Assembly: GCA_032871835.1 (NCBI GenBank)
Contig: CM065298.1
Location: forward strand, 13,211,096 to 13,275,095
Reading direction: 5' to 3'
Origin: Dipteronia dyeriana
Lineage: Eukaryota; Streptophyta; Magnoliopsida; Sapindales; Sapindaceae
DNA length: 64,000 nt
In this document: one piece after another, positions 55,321 to 64,000 of the stretch
Layout of the letters: every line of letters starts with the position of its first letter
Position numbering within the stretch: position 1 is the first letter of the stretch
Translations under genes and position numbers: made by a program
The notes under the pieces: model-generated
Seen by the model: the letters and a program-made list of their open reading frames with translations, nothing else
Databases searched by the model: none
What the model was told of the DNA's origin: nothing

Positions 55321-57475
55321 CTTGTGCAACTGTTGTAGGTTCACAGTATGCTAAGTTCTACAGGAGTGTGTGAAGGTTGAGCCTCTGTATCGGCTTGTGA
55401 ACATTGTTAATGGCTTTTGTAACCATAGGATGCCTGTTCGGCGATGGAGGGGCTATGACCGAAGGTGGTGGCTGCTGTGAGATGACCATCACCGGAGAAA
55501 CATATTTCGGCTCTATAGAGGCAGTGGTGGGTGTACCAGCTGGGATAACAACAGTAGGAGAATCGATTGGTGTAGCAGCTGCAGTATGTTGAGATTCTGG
55601 GGCGACAATAACTGGTGTCGCTGGGACCTGGCTCAAGTCAACTTGTTGAGGAGGAAGGAGGTCACCGGACGGTGGTGATTCTGTTAGGGGCACCACCGAT
55701 GATGGAGCCGCTGATATGAAGATCTGACAGTGAGAGGTAGAGGAATCCATGACTCGATGGAGGTGGAGGTTGGCCGGTGCGAATCAGTGTGTAGTGTTTT
55801 GAATGGAAAAATAGACTCTACGAACTGAACGTGAAGGAAGGCATACACTTTGGCGCTGGAGGGATCAAGACGCAAGTAGGCACTTTGGGATAATGAGTAC
55901 CCTATAAACACACATGACTTATAGCGAGGATCAAGTTTGTGAGAAGAATATGGCCTAAGCCACGGATAACACAAAGAACCAAAAATCCTAAGTTTAGAGT
56001 AGTTGGGCGTGTTACCAAAAGGTTTTTCATAAGGGGACACAAGGGAGAGAGTTTTGATTGGCATCCTATTGATTAGGTAGATAGATGTGGCGAAGGCAGA
56101 GGTCCAAAACTCAAGGGGAATAGAGGCATGAGTTAGTAATGTAAGACCAGTCTCTACGATATGTCTGTGCATCTCTCCAAGTACCCATTGTGCTTAGACG
56201 TGTGTGGTGGAGTTGTAAGATGAGAAATACCATTTTCAGAAAAAATAATTTGTGAGTGACATGTATTCCCCTCCATTTTTTGAGTAAAAAGTGGTGATTC
56301 TGATTTTGAAATAGTTTTCGACAACGGATTTAAAATGAATAAAAGTTTGATGAACATCATATTTCTTTCGCAGTGGATAAAACCATATATATTTAGTGAA
56401 GTGATCCATAAAAATTACATAGTATTTAAAACCATCATGAGAAATAACTGGGGAGGTCCATACATCCAAAAATATGATTTCTAGGGGTAGAGAGGAGACA
56501 AGAGATGATTCAGAAAAAGAAAGCTTGTGACTTTTATTGCATTGACAAGCATGACATAAAACCTCTTTTAACATAGACGACGACAAATCTAAACTCAAAT
56601 TAGAAATAATATGATGTAAAATTGGAAAAGTCAGAAGACCTAATCTATTGTGCCAATTTGATGAAGTTATTTTGATTCTGGAGAAAACTAGAATTGGGGA
56701 AGATTCGGGTTTGACAGTCGGCCATTCATAGACGCCATCCTTGGTTGTGCCCTTCAAAAGAATTGCCCCCTTACGAAGATCCTTCACAAGAAAACAAGAA
56801 GATAAGAACTCAACAGACACATTATTAGCGGCGCAAAATTGAGATATAGAGATTAAGTTCTTTTTCATATCAGGAACATAGAGTACATCATTTAAAGTAA
56901 AAGTTTTTGCATGTGTGTATAGAGATGTGGAACCAGTGTGTGCGATGGAAAGACCTGTGCCATCGCCAATCATGACATCATCTGAACCTTTGTACGGTGC
57001 ATACAGAAAGATTACCCAAGTCGGCAGTTACATGCTGGGAAGCACCACTGTCAAGAAGCCATACCCGATTATTGGAGAAGTTAGTTACAGCGAAGTGAGC
57101 TCGTGGTTGCCAAGGAGTTGAGGAGTAGGAGTGTGGCGGTGGTTGGTTAGATCCAGGAGACTTAATTGGGACCATTTGAAAAGAGGTGAACCTCTTAGCT
57201 TAGTGACCTTGAGTGCCACATATCTGGAAGCGACCAAGGTATGGTCATGGGGAGAATTGATTGCCACGGTTCTATCCGCTGAAATTGGAATTAGGTGGAG
57301 GACCAGCATTGTTGGGCGACGGGCGCCAGCCCGAGTTATTGGTGGATTGAGGATGCCAATTGGAGTTGGTGGAAGACTGTGGATGCCAGTTGTTATGGTG
57401 GTTCTGTTGGTTGAGTTTGCTGTGATATAGAAGGTAGTCGTCTCTTTTTTATTGTTCTGAAGAGAAGCCTCAAAC
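55321..57475 (-). pseudogene. Copia element F zinc knuckle, protease and integrase
   Basis: A decayed knuckle near 57,200 precedes protease WLLDSGASQHVT (about 57,070). A 245-codon open frame at 56,973-56,236 carries FTLNDVLYVPDMKKNLISIS, WHNRLG, CHACQCNKSHKLSFSES and the integrase core LEIIFLDVWTSPVISHDGFK with YVIFMDHFTKYIWFY. In the second catalytic site the expected Asp of SDNGGEY is Lys (YSKNGGEY). The C-terminal part (HIVETGLTLLTHASIPLEFW, KSCVFIGYS) and a Pro/Ser-rich linker run on to 55,358. Confidence 0.86.
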
Positions 57476-57569
57476 GATAGGAGTTTTTCGTGGAGTTCAT
57501 CAAAGGTGATAGAATTATCACGAGCTTAAACCTCATGAACCAGTTCCTTATAGTCATCATCAAGTTCAT

Positions 57570-58161
57570 CTAAGATTCAATCAGTGAGATCCTCATCGTC
57601 CACCGGATCACCAGGTAATGCAAGCTCATCTGCATGGGCTTTAACAGAGTGAAAAAAATCGGTGATATTTTGTGTACCTTTTTTTGAGTGCTTGAGATGT
57701 GCTTTGATTTGTTGAATGCATCCACGAGATGGCTTTGCGTATGTGTTGGCAAGTATGGTCCATGCTTCCATTGACGTTTTAGCTCTGGTAACATATGAGA
57801 TAATAGTTTGAGACAAGGAGCCAATGATCACGTTCAGGATGAGTTGGTCCTGACGAATCCAGATATTGTATACCGGATTTGGAGATTCTACATCATTGAT
57901 AGTTAGAGTGGCTGGTGGACATGGTTTTGAGCCATTGATATAACCAAGAAGATCATATCCTATGAAAAGAGTTTGAAACTGAATTTTCAAGGACATATAG
58001 TTGCTGGCAGTGAGTTTGAGAGGAGCCTGAGTAGAGATATTGATGGTAATGAGGTGAAATTCATTCGAGCGAAGTGTTGTGGAGGTTGCTGGTGTGATGT
58101 TGACGATCGTGGGAGGTGTTGTGGAGGAGCCGCTTTCAGGTGTAGGTGTGGTTATTATCAT
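57570..58161 (-). pseudogene. Copia element F gag
   Basis: ATG at 58,161 opens about 194 codons: KLTASNYMSLKIQFQTLFIG, DLLGYINGSKPCPPATL, PNPVYNIWIRQDQLILNVII, KTSMEAWTILANTYAKPSRG and NITDFFHSVKAHADELALPG, a standard Copia gag (retrotran-gag type). Of the gag copies in the window this is the longest uninterrupted one. A stop ends it near 57,577, before the zinc knuckle. Confidence 0.85.
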
Positions 58162-58214
58162 TGGATTGAATGGGAGAGAAAAGAAAAATTGTTTCTAGAG
58201 TAAGGATCGATTCT

Positions 58215-58226
58215 GCTCTGATACCA
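58215..58226 (-). promoter_or_regulatory. Primer-binding site of element F (tRNA-iMet)
   Basis: TGGTATCAGAGC on the minus strand, directly at the LTR end: the normal place, in contrast to A, C and D. Confidence 0.85.
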
Positions 58227-58470
58227 TATAAGATAGAGATTGGTTTTCGTGTTGAATTCACACACACCTTTTCATTGATAATGAACATATATATAACTTT
58301 ACAGGAAGTGTTTACGCAAAGCTAAAAGACCTAGAGAAAATAGGAAGGTAAATTAATTACAACCACATAATTCCCACTCTGATAAGTACACAGAAATCCT
58401 ACTCTGATAAGTAAACATAAATCCTAATATACAGGAGTACAATCCGACTTAACATCTATTACTTCCAACA
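58225..58470 (-). repeat. 5' LTR of Copia element F
   Basis: TGTTGGAAGTAATAGATG to CTATCTTATATG in element orientation; differs from the 3' LTR at only a few positions. Confidence 0.85.
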
Positions 58471-59485
58471 AACTGATGTGATTCGGTCATATCCCAACGA
58501 TCGATTAAAAAGATTGCTCACATTAAAAGATTAAAAATTTATAGTTGAGAAGAATTAATTGATTGATTTATGGTGAGAACATCCACGACTCTCTCGATTG
58601 GTATTTTTCATTCCTCTTGATTGGGCATAATGTTGCTTTTGATGATCCTCTGTATATATGTTAGTTGGGATAACAAGTACTCACGAAGAAAAATGATTTG
58701 AGATTATTTATCCTCATTTGAATATAACTAGGATTATTATACAATAAAACCTGTCATAATACGGGCTTTGATGAATCAAATTAGTTCAATAAGTTAATAC
58801 ATTGTTGCAATTTTATAAAAAAAAAATTGCTTCAAAGCAGAAGTTAAATAATTATTTGATGAATGAAGAACTTTGAGATGTTCCCTTCCCGTTTGTTGTA
58901 GAAGAAGAGAAGTTACTTGGGAAATGTAAAATTCTTCTCGTTTCCACCAGATGGAGCTTTACCTTAAGTTATAAGTTAAATCAGTACGCACTGATAGGAA
59001 AACCACTGTATATATAAATATATACATAAATTTTCAAATCAGTGCGCATTGATATAAATTCGTGAGTACGTTGGATGTGGACAATTAAATTTACATACTT
59101 TGACTAAAAGTGTATGCACTTGTCATACTTTGACTAAAAGTGTATGCACTTGTCAAAACTTCTCCATAATCATTGGTCTACATGCAACTCACTATATATA
59201 TAACACTTGTCAAGTACTTAATTCTTTCCCTAAAATTGAAATAATCCATGTACCCAGATGTACATACACAGCAGATAATTTTTTCTTTATCAATCTAAAA
59301 ATAGTTAAATTTTTGCTAAGTTTCGAGGGATCTTAAATTTGACTCATGATATATTTATTCTACTCGTTTTTCTCTCTCTCTTTCTAATCCTTAAATGCAT
59401 AGACCATCTTTTGAAAAAAAAATAGGATTTTGTGTGTACTAGCTAGATTTGTAACTATACAAGACTCTTATAATTTTTTCTTAAA
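58471..59485. other. Gene-free flank with a perfect 30-bp duplication
   Basis: AT-rich. The unit CATACTTTGACTAAAAGTGT plus ATGCACTTGT occurs twice in perfect tandem at 59,094-59,123 and 59,124-59,153. Nothing else is recognised. Confidence 0.55.
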
Positions 59486-59489
59486 TCGA

Positions 59490-59890
59490 GTCATGTCCCA
59501 CTCCAAGGGGAGATCTGGGAGAGACCTCAAGGGATATCTGAGGGCAGAAGACCCGAGGGATATCTAGCGGAGTAGACGCTGGAGGAGATCAATAAAATAT
59601 CTTATGGGTACACTCGGAAGGACCTGGAGAGAGCATTATGAGCTTAAGGTTATAATGTAAGCTCAATTGTGAGTTTAGGCTCAGTTGTAATTGGGGCTTG
59701 GGGTTAGAGAAAGAATCTTGTAATTTAATAGTTGTAACAAGTTATTACATAGGGATTTTTTTCTCTTATCTTCCTGATGGCCGTGGTTTTTCCGTTTTCC
59801 ATGTTAAATATTGGGTTATGGATTGGATTCTCTCATCTTATTTTTCTGATAGTAGATGATATTTGTTATGTGGTGTTTATTTGGCAACTT
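59490..59890 (+). repeat. TNT1-like LTR fragment (3' part)
   Basis: Related to 840-1180: GGGAGAGACCTCAAGGGATA-type words, TAGTTGTAACAAGTTATTAC, CTTCCTGATGGCCGTGG and GATTCTCTCATC. It lacks the upstream TATA region. Confidence 0.6.
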
Positions 59891-60079
59891 TTCTGCTTCA
59901 CTTTTCCCAACAATATCCTTGTAAAGTTTGGGGATTTTTTTACTCTTTGTTCTCGATCGCATATTAATTAGAAAATGCACAAGCTGTAGTATTTATAGTT
60001 GTAGATTCTAGAGATCTTCCACAGTGTAGGGCGCATCGTGGGTTGCATACTGTGATAATAGCGGATTTTACCTAGATCA

Positions 60080-60641
60080 GGAATGTTGAGCGGAAATAGG
60101 AAATGTTTTCTTCAATAAGCTCTCCTGTTTATCGAAAAAGGTAAAAGAGTTCGTCTTCATATGAAACAGGAAAGTGTTGTGTTTGAAGGAAAATGATTTC
60201 TCTTTACAGGAAGACTTGTCATAAAAGGAAATAATATTTGTGTAAAACAAGTAAGTCTTGTACGTATAACAGTATGATTTTCTTTTTGATTTAAACTTCT
60301 TGTAATTCATATAAATAGATAATATAACTTGGTTATTACGTGTAGAGAAAAATATCAAATGCTAGAGAAATCTTAAAAGAGTGGGCATTCGATGTAATCG
60401 GGTTTAGGGTATTTTAGAGAGAGAATTCTGAGTGTGTGGTTGTAATAATTACTACATAGTAAAAAAAAAATATTGTCATCCTAACAACCGTAGTTTTTTC
60501 CCTGATTAGGGTTTCTAAGTAAAATTCTTATGTTGTGTGTGATTGGAATTGATTACTTTTCTTCATCTCATCTTTGTTTATTATTTTCTTTTTTTATGGT
60601 CTATACGACAATGTTTTTACCTAGTGATTTGTTCACTAACA
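60080..60641 (+). repeat. TNT1-like 5' LTR (partial)
   Basis: Related to 570-1180 of the first LTR. TATA box TATAAATA at 60,310-60,317. It ends TTCACTAACA directly before a primer-binding site, so this is the 3' end of a 5' LTR. The 5' boundary is not found. Confidence 0.68.
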
Positions 60642-60643
60642 AT

Positions 60644-60655
60644 TGGTATCAGAGC
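60644..60655 (+). promoter_or_regulatory. Primer-binding site (tRNA-iMet)
   Basis: TGGTATCAGAGC, a perfect match in the normal position 2 nt after the LTR. Confidence 0.85.
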
Positions 60656-60688
60656 CCGGTTACTTGGCAGTGGTCTAGATAAACTGTT

Positions 60689-61522
60689 ATGGCAAAGATG
60701 ATGAGATTCGAGGTTAAGAAGTTTGATGGAAAGATTAACTTTGGCTTAAGGCAAGTTCAAGTCAAAGATCTGTTAATCTAATATAGATTACACATGTGTT
60801 AAAGGGAAAGTCAGCCTTTACAATCCCTGAAGGCTCTATAGATTCTAAAAAGAAACTGTTGTTACTAGTTCTTGAAAACTTGTGAAGCGCGATGATGATG
60901 ATTGGGAGGATTTGGACGAGATGGCTACAAGTGTGATACGAGTATGCGTGGCTAAGAATGTTCTAGCAAATATTCATGGAACATAATCAGTGAAAGTACT
61001 TTGGGGAGAGGCTCGAAGAATTGCATCAAGTGAAGAGCATCCACAACCGGTTCTACTTGAAGGAGTAGTTTCGTATGTTGTAGATGAATGGGAATATGAA
61101 GGTCTCCGATCATCTGGGAGTGCTCAACAGAATAATTTTAGAATTAGAGTCGACTGGAATAAAAATTGATGAGGAAAACAAAGGGTTAAGACTTATCCAG
61201 TACCTTCCACCATCCTATCACATGATAACAAATTTGATGTATGTGAGTTCAACCATATGTTTTGGAGATGTGGAGAACAAACAGATCTCTAAGGAACGAA
61301 GGCCGAAGGGTGAAGGTAAATCTTCCGATAACTCTGCTCTTTTGGTTCACAGGAAGAAGGAAAACTCCAAAAAGAAAGTCTCTTACTGGGGATATGGACA
61401 GTTTGGACACATAAGGAAGAATTGTAAAAATAAGAAGACAAATGTGGCTAAAGGCTCTATAGAGGGGGATCCAACAATCGCTTTTCTTGAGTATGCGCTT
61501 CTTTTGGACATCCTCATGACAT
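60689..61522 (+). pseudogene. TNT1-like Copia gag
   Basis: Starts MAKMMRFEVKKFDGKINFG at 60,689 and continues in broken frames (DDDWEDLDEMATSVIRVCVA). From 61,084 to 61,522 an open stretch reads VSDHLGVLNRIILELESTGI, KIDEENKGLRLIQYLPPSYH and then a decayed zinc knuckle, YWGYGQFGHIRKNC, in which both leading Cys are Tyr. No protease or pol follows, so the element is truncated. Confidence 0.8.
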
Positions 61523-62340
61523 GACCGCTAGTTTCCATAGAAAAGAATGTGTTGATGATAACGGGTCCATAATTATGCACGAGAATTGGTTATAAGGAGA
61601 TACAAAGTGTGTGGTGGACAAAGATGTCTTTATCTTAAGAACTCCCTCGGAACCTAACGTGAAGAGTGATCGGAACAATCTATGAGGTCCCTATTACCTA
61701 TATTTTGTTCTTACTTTCTAGCATTTTTGTGAGGATAATGTCTTTTGTGAGCCTTGCATAGATTATATCCCTTAAAATAAGAGTTTAAGCTAAATTGAAG
61801 AGTTTGAAGATTAGAAGGGCTGAAATTGGAATTGCTCTCACAGAACACTCAACTTTGAAAGGTCATATCTCCCTTCTCCGATTGAAATACATTGCCTTTA
61901 ACCATTTTTCAAAAAGCCCCGGATGTCTACTTTCAACGCACTTTACGGATCGTAAATCTAAGGTTTCTAGAGGAAGTTATATTCGTTTTCGTAACGGTGT
62001 GCAGAACTGTCAGACCATTTCGTTGTTCATTGTCAAAATGTACCGCGTTCTGTTTTACAAAAAAGGTTAGAAAGCTCTAAAAAGTAATCCATGGTATGCC
62101 TGTTGATGTGTACTGTAGAAACGAACTGCGGAATGACCCATAATTGTGTTTTTCAACCATTTTTTAGGGGTATTCTTGCCTTTTTACCCTATTGTCTTGC
62201 CCTAACTTCAAATCACTATAAATACATCCATGTCTCACCTTTCTTCAGACCTTTCTTACCCTCTCTTCTCTCTCTTTCACGCTTAAACCTCTCTTTTCTT
62301 CCATCTTCTTCATCTTCTTCCATAAATAAGGAGAGATCAA
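61523..62340 (+). repeat. Upstream (U3-like) part of repeat G copy G2
   Basis: No genes. TATAAATAC at about 62,218-62,226 looks like a TATA box. The preceding sequence (CTTTGAAAGGTCATATCTCC, CTTTCAACGCAC) has the texture of a large LTR U3. Start not determined. Confidence 0.45.
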
Positions 62341-63083
62341 ACTCCCATGGAGGTTTTTCCTCTATGGGAGCTCATCCCTCCCCCCCACTATACACTTCTT
62401 CCATCCATTTTAGACTCAATTTCAAGGAAATAGAAGTGGGTATTGGACCAAAATCGAGCTAGGAAAGTTTAGAGCATCTTTGGAGGGTTTGACTTCAATG
62501 GTTTTCTCCTTTTTACTCATTTTCTTTGTATTTTCATTTCTTTAATGCATAGCCCCAAATTTGGAAATTTGTAAACCTTTCACTTGTGCTATATATGTAT
62601 TTTTGTACTTAAATTCGTTTGGGTTTTGTTTTTCTCTTTGATTTATGTGTTTTAAGCTCTTATTATGATATGTATGTGTATGAATGACTAGAAATCAATA
62701 TATGTCCATGAATGGGTTTAGGAGTAGTTGTAATTTAGAGTAGGAATTTAGTTGTCCATGATTGTTAATTGATTCATGGATGACTTGAAATGCCATATAT
62801 TGATTGATTTGAGTGATTAAGGATTTTTGCCCTAAAAGGTAGAAAAGGCTAGTTCATGCATTTAGTTGCTAAATTGGCTTTGGTTCATATCCTTGTGCTT
62901 AATGGGTCTTTTTAAGACTTAATTACCCCTCTTTGGATGGAAAGGGTGATGAATTGGGTTAGGGAAAATTCCCAAATTAAGAGTATATTCTTAATGTTTC
63001 AACAATTGGCTGATGCACATTAGTGTTAGGTGAACTTGTTTTCCATTCGTATTCAATCATCTTAGGGAATCTAGAGATATAAG

Positions 63084-63296
63084 AAGAGAGCTCTCTCTTG
63101 CTGAGGGGTTATGCATTTTTGAGATTGAAATACGTCGTAGTCGTCAAGTGGTGAGGACATCTCAGATTGACATCCGAGCAGCACCCGGTGTTCGATTCCC
63201 GGTTACGGATGAGGGGTCTCATTTCTATCCATTTTGTATTTCTTTCCTTGTATTTGTTTCTCTTATTCAATGTGTATTTTCAATCATTAGGAATTT
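63084..63296 (+). mobile_element. 213-bp insertion with tRNA-like head (SINE candidate)
   Basis: GATATAAG lies at 63,076-63,083 and at 63,297-63,304. The insert is absent from copy G1. It contains a tRNA-Glu-like sequence at 63,134-63,209, followed by T-rich DNA. A tRNA-derived head and a target duplication fit a SINE, but the tRNA part does not start at the left edge, so limits are uncertain. Confidence 0.5.
63134..63209 (+). pseudogene. tRNA-Glu-like sequence
   Basis: AGTCGTCAAGTGGTGAGGA corresponds to the D-arm and A box, and TGTTCGATTCCCGG to the T-arm and B box, as in plant tRNA-Glu. The acceptor arms GTCGTAG and TTACGGA pair only partly, the T-stem has an extra base, and the anticodon loop is altered. 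It is not a working tRNA. Confidence 0.55.
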
Positions 63297-64000
63297 GATA
63301 TAAGCCTAGTATTATTGCCCCTTTTATTGCATATGCTTGTCATTGGTTGACTTTGAAATGCTTAGAGCCTTTGAGTGGTTAGTCACCATTCGATTGAACC
63401 TAGGTTGTGTGTGAAGAACCGAGAGGTGAAGTACTCAATGTGCATTTAGTAGATTGGCCATTACGTATAGAGTTTGCGTGAGGTTTTGCATGTATTGTCT
63501 CTATGTGTGTCTAATTGTTTTTAATGAACTCGAGTGTAGTTCGGGCAATAATCGAGAGATGTTGCTGGTGCATATCGGTATAGTAGATTGTTGCTGGAGC
63601 AAGGACAATTGGCGAGGATTAAGTGAGCACGGCATTCAACTTTGGCTTTGCATGTTGCGTGAAATTATGTGATTCCTATGGTGGAGTCATTTGCTTAGTG
63701 TAACCATTGGCATTCCTTATCACTATATTCCATCTTATGCATGTACATATTGTATATGTATATAGTTTGTTAGGTTAGTGTAGCATTTATTTTTCTGCAT
63801 CGTTGACTTTTTTGCAACAAACGAGTCCACTCAGCGTGTTGTAATAATAGCTAGAACTAGAGGTGGTTGGTGAATCCCACCTCCATATGGAACGATCATT
63901 GCTTGCCGCTGTGTTAGTCTCTATGACTTGCACCCTTAGAAGGTTGAACTTAAATGTTCATATTTGACAGCACTGTAACAACGTGTCATAAATGAGTCGC

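Larger units (their letters stand above)
53552..58470 (-). mobile_element. Copia element F with short LTRs of about 245 bp
   Basis: Two near-identical short LTRs (53,552-53,799 and about 58,225-58,470) enclose a minus-strand gag-pol. The primer site is at 58,215-58,226 and the polypurine tract (TTGAGGGGGCA) directly precedes the 3' LTR. ACAAA occurs at both edges (53,546-53,550 and 58,468-58,472), but the right-hand copy overlaps the expected LTR end, so the TSD is uncertain. It lies just downstream of the last F-box-related coding fragment. Confidence 0.88.
62341..63990 (+). repeat. Repeat family G, copy G2
   Basis: Pairs with G1 from CTCCCATGGAGG...GGAGCTCA to the terminal block AATAATAGCTAGAACTAGAG, TTGCTTGCCG and AACTTAAATGTTCATATTTG. 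It reaches the window end. It differs from G1 by an insertion at 63,084-63,296 and by many substitutions. Confidence 0.7.

Noticed and set aside
55404..55592. Plus-strand Gly/Val-rich ORF
   Set aside because: Antisense of the Pro/Ser-rich linker of Copia element F.
57131..57430. 99-codon plus-strand ORF
   Set aside because: Antisense of element F gag/zinc-knuckle region.
53546..58472. ACAAA as the certain TSD of element F
   Set aside because: The right-hand copy overlaps the expected TGTTGG LTR start by three bases, so the match may be chance.

Overview
This is nuclear DNA of a flowering plant, most likely a eudicot. The evidence is AT-rich composition, spliceosomal introns, plant-type Ty1/copia elements whose primer sites resemble initiator tRNA-Met, L1-type LINE fragments, hAT and long-TIR (Mutator/Harbinger-like) non-autonomous transposons, and an F-box/leucine-rich-repeat gene. 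There is no CRISPR array, operon, rRNA or intact tRNA. Species cannot be fixed from the sequence alone.

Nearly everything is transposon, and most copies are old: frames are broken and LTR pairs have diverged. Bases 1-13,200 hold a TNT1-like LTR, a LINE fragment, and Copia element A (2071-9552, TSD GCTTT), which has lost its RNase H end and carries a nested solo LTR (5880-7480, TSD TATGA). A degenerate Copia reverse transcriptase and two MITEs follow. Bases 14,285-23,750 are a mosaic: LINE pieces, one copy of an LTR-like non-coding repeat (family G), a truncated relative of element A, a LINE ORF2 remnant with a 60-bp retroposon inside it, TIR elements and a hAT element.

The best candidate for a working gene is small. 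It lies on the minus strand at 25,905-25,365: two exons encode a 97-residue secreted peptide with 12 cysteines in its predicted mature part. A TATA box, a signal peptide, splice signals and a poly(A) signal are all present. It sits in a gap of about 1 kb between two TIR elements. From 26,240 to 35,112 come three large TIR elements and one hAT MITE; one of the large elements contains TA-rich DNA split by a solo LTR.

From 35,980 to about 53,400 lies a single F-box/LRR gene, or one gene plus a neighbouring paralogue, pulled apart by insertions. The order is: F-box exon; full-length Copia C (minus strand, TSD GTTCA); LRR segment; full-length Copia E (TSD TATAG/CATAG); LRR segment; a long-TIR element in an intron (9-bp TSD); two C-terminal exons; a hAT element with a perfect 8-bp TSD; and a further LRR fragment. 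Copia F lies just downstream (about 53,552-58,470). Frameshifts and stops make the host gene a pseudogene. The right end (59,480-64,000) holds TNT1-like LTR and gag remnants and a second copy of repeat G, which contains an insertion with a tRNA-Glu-like head.

The gene systems do not cooperate with each other. The biology here is the layering of insertions, the unusual architecture of the A/C/D Copia family, and the one small peptide gene.
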